Positions 1-12,201 of a stretch of DNA of 64,000 nucleotides are shown piece by piece. The stretch is from Periconia sp. R9002 (lineage: Eukaryota; Ascomycota; Dothideomycetes; Pleosporales; Periconiaceae). The notes below the pieces were generated by a model. That model worked only from the letters and a program-made list of their open reading frames with translations, did no database searches and was not told the DNA's origin. A program made the position numbers and the translations under genes. Location: the NCBI GenBank assembly GCA_023627715.1, contig JAMAHW010000035.1:248001-312000 (forward strand), written 5' to 3'. Position 1 is the stretch's first letter. Each line of letters begins with the position of its first letter.

Positions 1-141
1 ACGGTGGAGACGCTGACGCCGTGGCTGATTAACTGGGCTAAGCAGAATAACTTGAAGATGGTGACGGTTGCGGAGTGCCTCGGGGATACGCTCCAGGGCG
101 CGTATGTGAGCGGAACGCCGAATGGACAGAGTTCTTGCTAG
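1..141 (+). CDS. Polysaccharide (chitin) deacetylase, C-terminal end only
   Basis: The window opens inside a reading frame that runs 46 codons to a TAG. The stretch TPWLINWAKQ followed by MVTVAECLGD is the typical last helix and strand of fungal NodB-type polysaccharide/chitin deacetylases, extracellular enzymes that remove acetyl groups from chitin. The metal-binding and catalytic motifs lie outside the window, so activity cannot be judged. The tail after the motif is short and Ser/Gly-rich and ends in Cys. The family call rests on this one motif. Confidence 0.6.
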   Translation, partial: TVETLTPWLINWAKQNNLKMVTVAECLGDTLQGAYVSGTPNGQSSC

Positions 142-1243
142 AGGAGAGTGATGCGGAGAAAGCGTTTAGTTAATAATGCCATCCTATGTGCATGCTCGGA
201 GCATGAAGTTCATGTCCGAGGTTGTCCGCCCCCATGTCCATCTCTTATCTGATTGCTGATTCTTGCATTCGCGCCGTGTAACAAGCTCATGTTGTGGTTC
301 GGTGAGGTACATGGCTTGTGTCAATTGTGTCATTCCCGTTCCATGAACACACGTGGCTTAACATCGGCTTGTGACTGGCACGTGATCATCCCACACGTGA
401 TGCTTGGAATGGTGGTACAATCAAAAGCCCAGAGTACGCGTGCCTAAGCACTTGATCGCAAATGTAGCATTTCCCGAGCCTCCGAATGACGGATAACTCG
501 GGTGAGAAAGATGCATGCTCATACGTGGTCATACTTTGGGGAGATGGCCGTGCGCGGATATCACAATGCGGAGATGTTGGATAAGAGAAGACCATCGCCG
601 ATAGGGTGATACCATGCAATAGTTGGTGGTCTGGAATGCACATGATGATGAAAAGGGTTGCAAGAGCGAGAGGGCTTTACGTCTCTATTGTTGCTGAGGG
701 TGCATGTCGGATTCGGCGCTGGTTTATGCTTTCGGTGAGTTGTTGACCATGTCAAAGGATCCTACAAGTAAGCGTGGGATGCATGTAAGCGAGCGTACTC
801 GAAAGTCGGTATACCGTAAATTCAGTCACCCTCATCGCACAGCTAACGGCGAAAACGACAAAAATCCGAGCTGTGCATTGGAACAGTCTGTACCCTTCTG
901 GCGAAGTCGAGTGCCACGGATCACACCAAAAGAGGCGCAGGCGTGGCGAGTCGCGGGCGAGGCAAGTGAAGCTGCCACTAAGGGCTGATACGTCATCAGG
1001 TGCTGGCCGTGATAGGCTGGATGCAGGTGATCTAAAGGGCACTAGCGCGCCGATAGCAGGCAAGCCTGCCCTGATACAAGTAGCCGACTCTCGCCTTGCT
1101 TTCCTGATCTCGCCCTGGCACTGTCAATCCAACAACTACACACCTACTACATAGCAGCTGTTGCCTTTCATCTATTGCTTGTCATTCACACATATCCGTA
1201 TTTTTCAACAACACCAAGCGCCTACATCTGAGATCTCTGTCGA
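142..1243. other. Intergenic, no gene seen
   Basis: Between the deacetylase stop and the exchanger ATG there is only terminator and promoter space. Open frames here are short, overlap one another on both strands and match nothing I recognise. The last 150 bp become pyrimidine/CA-rich, as expected for the leader of the exchanger gene. Confidence 0.5.
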
Positions 1244-3618
1244 ATGGAAACTGATGAGCCTCCTATATCGAATAGTTTCAGGTCCAAGGCAAACCGCCTA
1301 GGCTTGGGGCGAAACAAGAAACCCAAGCCTGAACTTCCATCCCAGAACCAAGATGCCAACCACGACAGTAGCCAGAGCCATGGCACGGCTTCACACAATG
1401 GCTTCACTCAAAAGTCCTCTTCCTCGGCCCGAACCGTGTCCCCGGCTGAGAAAGAGGCGTCTCCCTCCGTAGAGCCCAAACCTCCCATGCCTACGCGCAT
1501 GCAGAATGGAATTAAACGATTTGGCAACCATACCTGGAATGCCATCACCCACAGCTGGGTTAATGTGCTCCTCGTGTTTGTGCCCATTGGCATCGCTGCC
1601 TATGCTGCTCACTTGAGCCCGGCTATTGTCTTCTCCATGAACGCCATTGCCATTATTCCTCTGGCTGGTCTGCTGGCGCACGCCACAGAGGCTGTCGCAG
1701 CCCGTTTAGGCGACACCTTGGGAGCGCTTTTGAACGTCTCCTTTGGTAATGCTGTCGAGTTGATCCTCTTCATCATCCTGCTCGCAGCGGGCCAGATTGA
1801 AGTCGTGCAAGCCGCCTTACTTGGCTCCATCTTGGCCAATTTGCTTCTCATTTTAGGCATGGCCTTCTTGCTTGGAGGTCTCCGGTACCAAGAGCAGGTA
1901 AGTTTGGAAATCATGGGATACTTGATCATCGCGCATGTAGCTAACCCCTATAGGTCTATAACAGCACTGTCACGCAAATGAGTGCGTGCATGCTCAGTCT
2001 GTCGGTCATGAGTCTCTTGCTACCCACAGCCTTTCATGCTGCTTTCCAAGACAACGCCATTGCCGATTCTCAGACGCTTCAAGTCAGCCGTGGCACAAGT
2101 GTCGTCTTGCTCATAGTGTACATTTTGTATCTGCTCTTCCAGCTCAAGAGTCACACCTACATGTACGCGAGTACCCCTCAACACATCATCGACGAGGAAG
2201 CTCATCCCGGTGTCATGGCCGAGATGTTCAACTCGTCAAGTTCCGACTCTTCTTCGTCTTCGAGCAGCAGCGACAGTGACGGTAGCTCTGCCGGATCACA
2301 CACTACGGCCAAGTCCAAGATCAAGCGCAAGTTCCGTAAGCTGCGTCATAAATCTAGCGCCAGCTTAAAGGAGAAGGGCACATCGGCGACGCCTTCTGTT
2401 GTGAACTCACCATCCGGCGAAAGTCACGACAACTACTTCGAACACAAACGCGCTGGCAGTGGCGACCAGGGTCTCGAGCGGGGCGTGCTAGCGCACCGTG
2501 GATCTGACCCACTTGGCGCCATTATGAGTGGTGACGAGGCCGATACCGACGATATGCACGCCCCAATTGCACGCGATTTTGAGGCTGGCTCGTCTGGTTC
2601 TCCTCCCGTACCAAAGCAAACTAAGCGAAAGGGTAAAAAGAAGAAGCACCGCAAATCCGACGACCAGGATTTTGATGAGAAGTCGCCTGTACCAGCTCCT
2701 ACCCCATCGGACCCTGTACCCAAAGTCGCGTTCACCCAACAAGAAGGACAATCTCAGGCCGAACCCGCTCCTGTTACCAAGCGACCCATCTATCGCCCTA
2801 ACCTGTCACTTCTATCCAACAATGTGTTTGTCAACCCGACCCCCGCCCCCGCAGGTGCCGCCGCGCCCAACCTTCGTGTCGCTGCACCGCGTACTTTGAG
2901 GCGCACCAGGTCAGAACCTGAAGACATTCGTCGCATCCAGCCTCAAAATGTTGCAAACGCTCGCCCTTTTGCTCCCCGCGCTATATCCGGAGCACCCTCT
3001 CTTCACGCGGCAGCAGAGGAAGGGGAAGAAGAGCAGGTCATGTCTCGTACCGCCGCCGTCATGCTCCTCCTCTTTAGTACTGCGTTAGTCGCAGTGTGCG
3101 CTGATTTTATGAGCGATGCCATCGAGCCCATGGTCGAAAGCACAGGAGTCAGTCAAGCCTTCATCGGTCTTATCATTTTGCCCATTGTCGGCAATGCCGC
3201 TGAACACGTGACCGCCGTGACCGTTGCTATGAAGAACAAAATGGATCTCTCGATTGGTGTTGCTGTTGGCTCGTCTATCCAGATCGCCATCTTCATCACT
3301 CCCTTCATTGTCATTCTCGGCTGGATCATGGGCAAACCCATGACTCTTTACTTCAACATCTTCGAGACTGTAGCCCTTTTCGTCACTGCGTTCGTGGTGA
3401 ACTTCCTGGTCTTGGACGGCAGGAGTAACTACCTTGAAGGAAGTCTGCTCGTTGCAGCGTATGTGATTATCGCTCTAGCCAGTTTCTTCTACCCAGATGG
3501 CTGTGATGCTTCTAAAATCGGTGGTAGTGAGCAGACGTGCAATGCTGGGAATCAAGAGCATGCTGCCCAGGTCGCTGTTCATGCCGCTGCTTTGGTGAGG
3601 AGGATGGTGGGGATGTAG
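1244..3618 (+). CDS. Vacuolar-type Ca2+/H+ exchanger (CAX family)
   Basis: Two exons, 1244-1897 and 1954-3618, joined across a 56-bp GTAAGT...TAG intron (phase 0), give 772 residues. Both Na_Ca_ex repeats are present: GNAVE near residues 168-172 and GNAAE near 631-635, the paired acidic helices that carry Ca2+ in CAX antiporters. Each is flanked by hydrophobic segments, about 11 in all. Such proteins usually drive H+-coupled Ca2+ uptake into the vacuole. The oddity is a loop of about 300 residues between the two halves (around 285-580), with a poly-Ser run, Lys/Arg clusters and Pro-rich stretches; yeast Vcx1 is only about 410 residues. The N-terminal 90 residues are also hydrophilic. The loop is probably cytosolic and regulatory (inference). 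The family call is secure. Confidence 0.9.
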
Positions 3619-4421
3619 GTCTAGAGAGGGTAAAGAGGGTTTGCACTGCTGCCAGGTGAAGTGGCTAGTTGGTGTAACACGTGAGCTGGGTGTCAATGTC
3701 CCCTATATGGAGGTTGGACTCAACGACGAATAAGGTCTCAGCATCAAATTGCATGACGAGGAGATGAGAAAGAGGAGTGATAGCGTTGCTTGATGGGCTT
3801 GGTGTTAGCCCTGGCTCTGCAAGATGTGGGTAGGAGTTGATCTGTCACGACATGGTGTCAGGAGTTGTGTTGCAAGCATACTGGCATCTTAGTTCCATAA
3901 CACATAACAGACAATATACATTTGTGACTTGGCTGTCGAGATTCTCGGTCCCTTTTCTTTCTTGTGCGTGCGTGATGTGAACGATGCGTGCTATGTATCA
4001 CGGGCGGATTTTTGCTTATTGCTCAGCATGTGCTTCAAAGTGAGGGGACTAGGAGTGGTTGCTTTTGTAGGGTCATGGGAATAATAGTATCTTTTTATGG
4101 GCCTATTCATGCGTTTTGAGGTTTGGTAGTTGATAATTTCGCCGCATTCGCGGATGTACATATTTTTAAAGATGATAATCATCCCAGACACGCCTTGACA
4201 TCTGGAAGGTGAAAAATTCATACTAGAAATGAGTATTTTTTGTGGTTTCGTATCAAAAACGTCTAGTAAGTAATATCTTTCAAGATCCGTGAAAACGCCC
4301 GACGCCGCCTCGCCACGCCCACTGTAGATGCATATGTCTCATTTCGATACCCAGAATGAACACAGTCGAGGCATCATTTCAATCATATCCCCAGCCAACA
4401 ATCATTTGAAGGTCCCTCTTC
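3619..4421. other. Intergenic between two convergent genes
   Basis: The exchanger and the RLP24 gene converge here. The sequence is T/A-rich 3' UTR-like DNA with no frame I would call a gene. Confidence 0.5.
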
Positions 4422-5101
4422 CTACTCATCAACATCCATCGCCTCAGCCCCACCCCCAACCTTCATCCTCAACTTCCTCTTGCTCTTAACCTTAGGCACC
4501 TCCTCCTCCTCGCTCATCTCGTCTTCCTCAATCTCCTTCCTCCTCCTCGCCACCTTCTCCTTAACCTTGTCCACATCCACCTCCATAGTCTCATCCTCCT
4601 TCTCCTCCACAGCCCACCGCTCACTGGGCGGCAGAAAGTGCTGGTTCTCCTCGACCAGCTTCCTATCCTCGGCACGCTGGCGTTCCTTGTTGCCCTTCAT
4701 GCGGGCCTTGTAGAACGCACGCTCCCTCCTCGCGCGAATCTCAGATACCCGCGACATGGCCTTGAGCGTCGTCTGGATGAGGTCGCGGTTGTAGCGGACG
4801 GGCACGTTGCGGCGCGCGGCGAATTGCAGCGTGCTGTCGACGGTCATTTCCTTGCCGTGCGCGCGGCGGAACGATTTGGTCCATGCGAGCTTGCGCGGGT
4901 TGCGCTTCATTTTGAAGTTCTTGTGGCATTTGGACTTGCAGAAGCGGAAGGCGCGGGCGTCCTATTTGTTGCGAGTTTTTGTTAGTGGTGGGGAGGGAGT
5001 ATGGGTGGGCGTGGGTTGCTGGAACGTACATTGCGCACAAACATGATACCCTTGCTGGGGTACACAGGTGCAGAGCAGAAATAACACGTTTCGATCCTCA
5101 T
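4422..5101 (-). CDS. RLP24: Ribosome biogenesis protein RLP24 (L24e-like)
   Basis: Exon 1 is 5101-5030 and exon 2 is 4961-4422, with a 68-bp intron (GTACGT...ATAG, phase 0); 203 residues, close to yeast Rlp24 (199). The N-terminus [18 protein letters not shown] and the following [10 protein letters not shown] carry the four-Cys zinc-binding L24e fold. [20 protein letters not shown] is the family signature. RLP24 holds the L24 site on pre-60S particles and recruits the AAA-ATPase Drg1 for release in the cytoplasm (known family biology). The C-terminus is a long Lys/Glu-rich charged tail, as in orthologues. The short first exon was found by splice logic and restores the zinc motif. Confidence 0.93.
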
Positions 5102-5442
5102 GGTGGCGGTTTCACTGCTGCTGCTTCACAGCGGCGTGTGTGGAAGGGTGGGTGGATAGGTAGGTAGTAGTTAGTAGCATTCGAGAAGCGTCGTGAGAGT
5201 ATTTTTTGAGAGGCGCCAAGATTTCGCTTTCGCCCCACACATCCACGCTGGCTCCGATTGGTCGCCTCTGTGGTCGGGCCCTTGAACTTTTTGCCCGCGA
5301 CATGAACGGCAACGACGAGTAGGATTCATCTCCGATCTATCCATCCATCCAAATCACCACCAGTCGAAGTCCATCCTCTGCTTCCACCAACGCAAATCGA
5401 TACGTTGTTCGCACCATCAACGTTCATTTCTCGAGAAAAACA

Positions 5443-5947
5443 ATGTCAGTGTGGCTCTGGGCAGTCGGTCTCGGCGCAGGCGCATTCTTCGTACGGAAAC
5501 CCCCTCAAGCAACGTCATCACCAACAGCAACAAGCACCATACTAACGCAGCAATTCATAGGGCCGCGCAGCTCTCGTAGCCATGAGGCGATCCGGCGGCG
5601 GTGCTGGCGCTCTGGGTCGAGGCTACTACAAAGGTGGATTTGAGCCCAAGATGACGCGGAGAGAGGCGGCGCTGATTCTTGAGATGCCGTACGTTCCCAA
5701 TCTGTTCATTTCCCTATTATATCCTCCATGAATCAGACATCTTGAAGGAGCATGGGTAGGAGATATTAGACAATGTGGATGTTGGCTAACGATGATTTGA
5801 CGCAGTGAACGCGGTATAACGAAAGAGCTTCTCCGCAAGAAGCACCGCTCCCTCATGCTGAACAACCATCCCGATCGCGGCGGCAGCCCATACCTTGCTA
5901 CCAAAGTCAACGAGGCGAAGGAATTGTTAGAGAAGGAAGTGAAATAA
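5443..5947 (+). CDS. PAM18: Mitochondrial import motor J-protein PAM18/TIM14
   Basis: Three exons, 5443-5490, 5561-5688 and 5806-5947, give 105 residues. An N-terminal hydrophobic segment ([14 protein letters not shown]) is followed by a Gly-rich linker, [11 protein letters not shown], and a J domain with an intact HPD (NNHPDRGGS) near the C-terminus. This is the layout of the inner-membrane J-protein that stimulates mtHsp70 in the TIM23 import motor. It is at the short end of the family because the matrix/IMS extension is minimal. The introns (70 and 117 bp) have GTACGG/GTACGT donors and CTAAC branch sites. Confidence 0.93.
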
Positions 5948-6621
5948 ACAATATCATCCGTCTATTTTCGTTGGTTGACGAAACGGCGATGATAATAAAG
6001 GCGGAAGGCTGGATAGTTCCGCGTACAACAACATAATCCTATGTATAAGCATTCTGTACAGTATAGTCGACGATTTTTACTCTTGCATCTAGCACGGCGT
6101 TGGGATGGGTTTGTTTGTGGTGGGAGGCTGTACATAAGGGGAGAAATGAGGACAGGACGAGTGACATCGTTCGCCACCATATCAGTCCAATTGAAAAGAA
6201 ACATCACCACTTTAAAATCTGACCTTCCTACTCTACCTCGCCTTAGTGTACGATTTGTAGCAGCGAGACGAAACAGGTCCTGAGCATGAATGTATTGTGT
6301 CACCACGATCAGCGAAATCTCAAGTCTTCGCACAAGAAGTATGCTAAAATTCAGCTGTCTACCTTCCCATTCTTTATAATACATGTTTTTGCATAGACGG
6401 GATATACACTATGGTACAGGGGCACCACGAGAAAGGAAACTAGAATCTTGATTGCTCGCTCATCCAGCACTGTGCAGAGTAAGAGAATCGCATACCATGC
6501 ATACCACAGGGGAAAAAAAAGAATATTCAACAGAGGGAAGAGGGAAGAGACCAGCAACCGACTTAACTACACCCTATTCGTAAGCAAGACCTATTTTTTC
6601 TGTTCGATCTCTGCTACCACA
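5948..6621. other. Intergenic between convergent genes
   Basis: This is 3' space shared by PAM18 and the m-AAA protease gene. Open frames on both strands are short and of low complexity. I see no gene. Confidence 0.5.
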
Positions 6622-9320
6622 TCACCTCTTCGACTCGTCCTCGACACTCTGGAACGTTGCTGGCGCGGGCGGGACCACAGGGCCCTTCACGCCAGTATCA
6701 CCCTTCGGCTCAATAAGCCCCGGAACCTTTCCATGCTCGCCGCTGAAGTACTTTTGGAAGTCGGCGGGGTCTTCGAAGGGTCGTGGACCAAGCAGCCGGA
6801 TCATGTCCTCACGACCAATCATCTCCTTTTTGAGCAGCTCTTCGGCCACCAAGCCCACTTCATGCTTCTTCTCGGTGAGAAGGTCCTTGCACTGCTTGTA
6901 TGCCTCGTCGACGATGCGCTTGACCTCGATGTCGATGTTCTTGGCTGTTTCCTCAGAGAAGGGTTTCTGTACCTGGTTCTGTTGGTCGTCTTCGTAGTAG
7001 ATGTAACCGATCTTCTTAGTCATGCCCCACTTGGTCACCATTGCGGTGGCCATTTGAGTGACTTTGCGGAAGTCGTCGGAGGCACCAGAAGTTACAGTGT
7101 CGAAATGTAGCTCTTCGGATACACGGCCACCGAGAGTCATCGCCATGCGATCCATCAGCTGGTTGACATTCATCAGGTATGTGTCACCAGCTGGGAGGTA
7201 TTGTGCGTAACCGAGGGCACCTTGGCCACGGGGAATGATGGACACCTTGAGCAGAGGGTCTGCCCACTTGAAGTACCAACCACAGATAGCGTGACCGGCC
7301 TCGTGGTAAGCCACAGTCCTCTTTTCTTCGGGTTTCAGCACCAGGGATTTCTTTTCAAGACCACCAATGACTCGCTCAATGGCTTGCTCGAAGTGTACCA
7401 TGGTTACCGAGTCGGCGGCATGACGGGCAGCTATGGTAAGTTAGCTACAGACGTCTCGTATATCAGGTAAAACATATACTTACCAATGAGTGCGGCTTCA
7501 TTCACACAGTTGGCAATGTCAGCGCCGGAGAAGCCAGGTGTGAGCGCGGCTAGCCTGCCCTTCAAGAAATCCAGATCCTCGTGAGTGACGATCTTTTTCA
7601 AGTGGACCTCGAAGATCTGGCCACGCCCTTCCATGGTCGGACGATCTATGTTGATGTGTCTGTCAAAACGCCCAGGTCGCATCAACGCCTTGTCAAGCAC
7701 ATCTGGCCTGTTGGTACCGGCAAGAACGACAACCTGTTCCCTCGTGTTGAAACCATCCATCTCTGTAAGAATCTGATTAAGTGTAGCTTCACGCTCGTCA
7801 TTGCCACCAAAGTTCTGTTTTGATCGAGACCGGCCAATAGCGTCAATCTCATCAATGAAAATGATACACGGTGTTGATTTACGTGCGTTGGCGAATAGAT
7901 CCCGCACACGCGAAGCACCAACACCAACGAACATCTCAACGAATTCAGAACCGCTGACACTGAAGAACGGTACCCCCGACTCGCCAGCCGTAGCTTTAGC
8001 GAGGAGAGTTTTACCAGTACCTGGAGGTCCGGACAAGATTGCACCACGAGGAATTTTGGCTCCTAATTTCTGGAAGCGAGCGGGCTCTTTCAGGAATGAA
8101 ACAAATTCAGTAATCTCCTGCTTAGCCTCGTCCATACCGGCAACATCGGCGAATTTGACTTTGACATCGGTTTCTTCGTTGAACTTCTTGGCTCTACTCC
8201 GACCCATGCCAAAAACTCCGCCAGAGCCGCCACTACCACCGCCAGCTCGACGCGTGAAGTAAAAGAGAGAACCGAGCAGAAGAATGGTTGGACCGAAGGC
8301 CATGAACGTGCTCCACCAGGAGACCTCGGTAGAGTAGGCTACGGGAATGCGTTCGGTACTTGGGATACCCAACTCGTACTGTGCATCGTCCATCTTCCTC
8401 TCAAAAGCCTCGACAGATCCAATGGAAAAGACATAGTAGAAGTTCTTGGCGGTAGCGGGTGATTCGGGATACATGGATGCCACAGCTTCGCGGTGTAGGT
8501 ATACCTTTGCCCTGTTGCCATTCAAGATGACAATCTTTTCGACCAAGCCCTTGTCCAAGAATGTGGTGCGGAACTCTTGCCACGTTATCTCTTTGGTCGT
8601 ATCACCGGGTGAAATCATGCTCCAGATGGCCCAAAAAATAATAGACGAAATGATTGCAGTGTTGAGGTCGGTAGACGGCGGCTTTCCGCCACCGCCAAAG
8701 AAAGAGCCCTCATTCTTGTTCCCTTGCCCCTTTTTCTTGTCTTGTGGCCCAGGGTCATGCGCGCCGGCCTTTTGCTGAGGCTCCGATGATCCCTCATCCT
8801 TCAATCGTTGCCTTTCGGCTTGTTCGCGAGCAAAATTCGTTGTCAGTCGCGAAATCTTTGCTGCTGCTGCCATATCAATCTTATCGCCACGCTCAAGCTT
8901 GTCCATCTCATCGCGTAGCTCCTGGGGTATTCCCTTCTTCTTGATGTCGTTGACGGCATCGTCAATAACCTGCTTGTGCGCCTTTGGCACGCCTATTGAC
9001 ACAAAAGCCACTAATTGATCAAGAAGCTTCTCTTCCTGCTCTGACAGCTTTGATTTGGGTTCTTCCGGTATAGGATTTGAGCCATTATTTGCACCCGATG
9101 GCTTTTCCGCTTGCGCCTTATTCGTATCTAAACCATCCTTCTTATTATTCTTAGGCTCCTTTGGAGACTCAGTTGCGTATAACCGCCACCGCTGCTGGGA
9201 GTATATAGATTGCGGAGCGAGTAGCCGTCTTCGGGCGGCAAATGAATATCTCGAAGTGGCGTTAAAAGTGGGATTGGCAAGTCGCGCGAGGTTTCCGGAG
9301 CGGCGAAGAAGTGAGGACAT
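6622..9320 (-). CDS. Mitochondrial m-AAA protease subunit (Yta10/Afg3 type)
   Basis: Exon 1 is 9320-7484 and exon 2 is 7430-6622, joined across a 53-bp intron (GTAAGT...ATAG); 881 residues. The N-terminus is Arg/Ser-rich like a mitochondrial presequence ([14 protein letters not shown], then [10 protein letters not shown]). Two membrane spans (about 218-240 and 335-356) flank an intermembrane-space domain. The AAA module has Walker A GPPGTGKT (431-438), Walker B IIFIDE (486-491) and the arginine-finger region RPGRFDRH. The M41 zinc protease site HEAGH lies at about 655-659, in exon 2. The enzyme degrades unassembled inner-membrane proteins and matures MrpL32 (family knowledge). All catalytic motifs look intact. 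Whether it is the Yta10 or Yta12 orthologue cannot be settled from sequence reading alone. Confidence 0.95.
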
Positions 9321-10050
9321 GGCGGGAGGAAGGGCGGAGGAAGGAGAGGATTAAGTCGACTGCGCAGGTGTGTACTGCACCATGCACGTTGAAATGAAAT
9401 ATGGCACAGATACCGTGTTTAGTGATGTCGAAGCTTTCGCGGTGCTGGTAAATTGGAAAGCAATAGTGATGTCGATGAATTCCACGCCACGCCTCCAATT
9501 CGTCCGAGGAATCACCGTTCACTCAAGTTTAGTGCGCCTTGGCGGAATGTCTGACCACGTGAGAGAACGAACTCGGCTTGCTCGGGATGACCACATACCT
9601 CTAATACAACATCAATCGTAAATCTTGTGAGGGATGTAAAATCTGTAGGTAGTTCTTCATCTTCACAGAGCTTCTACTAGGCGTTGATGTGACACCTGCG
9701 CGATCCCAACAGACACATTGATGGGACTTGACGATAGCCTCCAATGGTATCGATGTGCCTCTGGACTGTTTGAGATACTTGTACTCAATCCCTAGGAAGC
9801 ACTATCATACTATCTTGGGTCAATGTCTACTCCTGGGAGGTATTGTATTATACCAAAGTCATCGGAATCAAAGAAATTTTGTACAAAATGCGTAAACCTT
9901 GAGTGCTACACGTACCTCTGTCACTCCGTAGCACAGAGCTTATGCATGTAATCGTCAACAATCGGTACTTCTCTTTAAAAGAAACCCCTCTTTCCCGTCA
10001 TCCGTCAGATTCAATTCTTCACTTTTTCTTCCCAAGAATTCGCACTCATC
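9321..10050. other. Divergent intergenic region
   Basis: Upstream space for the m-AAA gene (minus) and the secreted cupin-like gene (plus). No supported gene or RNA is seen. The last 80 bp before 10051 are CT-rich, as in a fungal leader. Confidence 0.5.
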
Positions 10051-10628
10051 ATGCAATTTCTCCTCCTTCTAGCTCATCTCTGGATGTTAACCGGTCTAGG
10101 AGCCGCCCAACTCACCACCAACCCCACATACCTCACGGCCACAGCCATTGTGACCAAGAATAACTACTCGGCCTTCGAATGCTGGCAATTGACAGAGCCA
10201 TTTCGCCAATCTTCGGTTCCAGGAATCAGCGGTACGCCGATTGTCACCATCAGCAACAACACCAATCTTGCTTATTCCATCATACCAGCACGGTTTAATG
10301 GCGGACTACACAACGCACCGGCACCTCAGTAGGCTTCATTCCCAGGTCATTTGAATAGTTAGATATATTAACGGCGTGCTCTAGGATTGTACATTTTCTC
10401 TCTGGCTTGGCGTACGTGACTTTACCTCAAAACGACACTAAGCTCTATGTTGTGGGAGGCGTCGGAGGCTTTCTGTTTGCTGTTGACACTACCGGAATGG
10501 GACATGTAACGGAATATCCAAGTGATGAAGAGACAGTGGCGTTCGCCGCGCCATTCGCGGAGGGTAAGATTCCCAATCACAGGATACTGTTTGATGGACC
10601 TTGTGCCGGTTCGAGCACATTTACCTAG
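10051..10628 (+). CDS. Small secreted cupin-like protein
   Basis: Exons 10051-10328 and 10385-10628 (56-bp GTAGGC...CTAG intron) give 173 residues. A clear signal peptide (MQFLLLLAHLWMLTGLGAAQ) is followed by a beta-rich domain: a segment VHFLSGLAYVTLP, then a Gly-rich turn, then a HVTEYPSDEETV strand, resembling single-domain secreted cupin-fold proteins of ascomycetes. Sites such as NYS and NNT could be N-glycosylated. It probably acts outside the cell. No enzymatic function can be assigned, and the cupin call is from pattern only. Size and secretion would also fit an effector-like role, but nothing here shows that. Confidence 0.7.
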
Positions 10629-11086
10629 ATCGTTGTCAGATGCATGCCTGTGCGAAGCACTGAGGTAGATTGTACTGGGTACCTATAAATGTAGCCAGGA
10701 TGTTACTGTGAATTTTGACTGTGGTAATACCGTAGGCAAATCCTTTGCTGTCAGATGATATACAATGATTTGGTACTGGGTATATGGCTATAGGTATATG
10801 GCAATGGAATTGTTTCGCAACAGTTTCTCATTCTAGCCAATGGGTAGATGCATGCAAATAACAACGAATCACAACCTACATGTATGCCAAGACGTATGGG
10901 ATTCCATCTCGCACACGCGTCATTGTCAGCAACGAGCTGCGCCTCAATGCTCTCGACGTCGTATGACAGGAATGCATACCTACTTACCTCCATCCAACAA
11001 ACACTATTGAAAACAACAGATCAAACTTTCGCTCTATTCAACTCATACCAGCTTTCAAAAGTGAATATTTTACATATTTTAACAAT
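10629..11086. other. Intergenic, no gene seen
   Basis: Short AT-rich spacer between the cupin-like gene and the LysM gene. No coding frame or RNA is recognised. Confidence 0.45.
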
Positions 11087-11752
11087 ATGGGTCGTTGGGC
11101 TGACCGAGAAAATGTAAGATGAACGATGCACATTGTTTGCAACAGGAACTCACATGTTCTCAAGGATTCTGAGCGCCTGCCGGAAGGGTTTGAGCGCATA
11201 GGTTACGATGCCGATTCTCAATCCTACACTTTCAGGGACCGCAACGGCGCAATCTATGAGTCTGCTTCTGGAAACCGCTACGGCGAGCTTCGCCCCACCG
11301 GTGATGTCGACACGGAATACGTCCAGGCACAAGCAGCCCGTAACGAGCCTTTGCTCAAAGCTGGTGACGATGAAGAAGCGCTTGCTGAATGGCAGCATGA
11401 GGCCCGAAAGGCTCGACGGCAAAGGCGCTTGGATGCCGCCGGCAGTCCCTTCCATTTCGAAGAGGCCAGTAACCGTCAGGCCGTCAAAATGATGCTTCCG
11501 TTCGTGCTCCTCGTTCTGGTGTTCTTGCTGGCCTTTTTCAAATTCCTGATGAGCGCATCAGCTGATGAGGTGGAACATCAGATACATTGCATGGATAATC
11601 TTAAGAAAATGGAAGTTCAGAAAGGCGAAACGTGTTGGGAGATCGCCAAGGCCCACGCGCTCACGGTAGATGAGCTTACTGAGCTGGGAGGGAACGAGAA
11701 GGTCGATTGTGATGCGTTGAGAGTAGGACAGGAGATTTGTGTGCCCAATTAG
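11087..11752 (+). CDS. LysM-domain protein with one membrane span
   Basis: Exon 1 is only 27 nt (11087-11113, MGRWADREN). Exon 2 is 11165-11752, after a 51-bp GTAAGA...CAAG intron; 204 residues. The N-terminal DSERLPEGFERIGYDADSQ is a conserved fungal motif. A strong hydrophobic segment (about 127-147) precedes a C-terminal LysM repeat (about 158-203) with EVQKGETCWEIAKAHALT and VGQEICVPN. Without a signal peptide, topology is probably type II, with LysM outside or luminal. LysM binds N-acetylglucosamine polymers in many proteins, but this membrane-anchored family has no firm role that I know of. Starting at the ATG at 11126 instead would destroy the conserved N-terminus. Confidence 0.85.
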
Positions 11753-12201
11753 CGTTGTTCACCATTGATTGCAGATACCATGTTTCTTTTGTTCTCTGTA
11801 AATTGAACTACAAATGGTTTCAATGGTTGGATGGTACCCGCGGGCGTGTTCATATCCTTTGGCGGCGTTACGGTGCAGGAATTGTACAAATTAACAACGA
11901 AATGGAAAATCTTGACCATAAACAAAACTGAAAACTAAATTGAGCTGCAATAAGAATCCGCGTATACAAAAAAAGGCCTTCAGTCGACAAACCCCTAGAT
12001 GTAGACATTCAAAATCTTGAGATGCCTAGAGGGCAGGGCGAGGATTCATCACGTGCCCTTACGCTAACCCCAAAGCAGCGGCTCTCGCTCTGCAAATCAT
12101 CGAACGTGCATTTCCAAGCTCTCAATCCAGCTTTCACACACCAGCAGCCCACCCACGACTTCGAACCCAACACCACGTCTCTACTCGCATATACCACAAC
12201 A
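11753..12201. other. Intergenic, promoter of QCR8
   Basis: No gene seen. The segment ends in a short leader before the QCR8 ATG. Confidence 0.45.
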
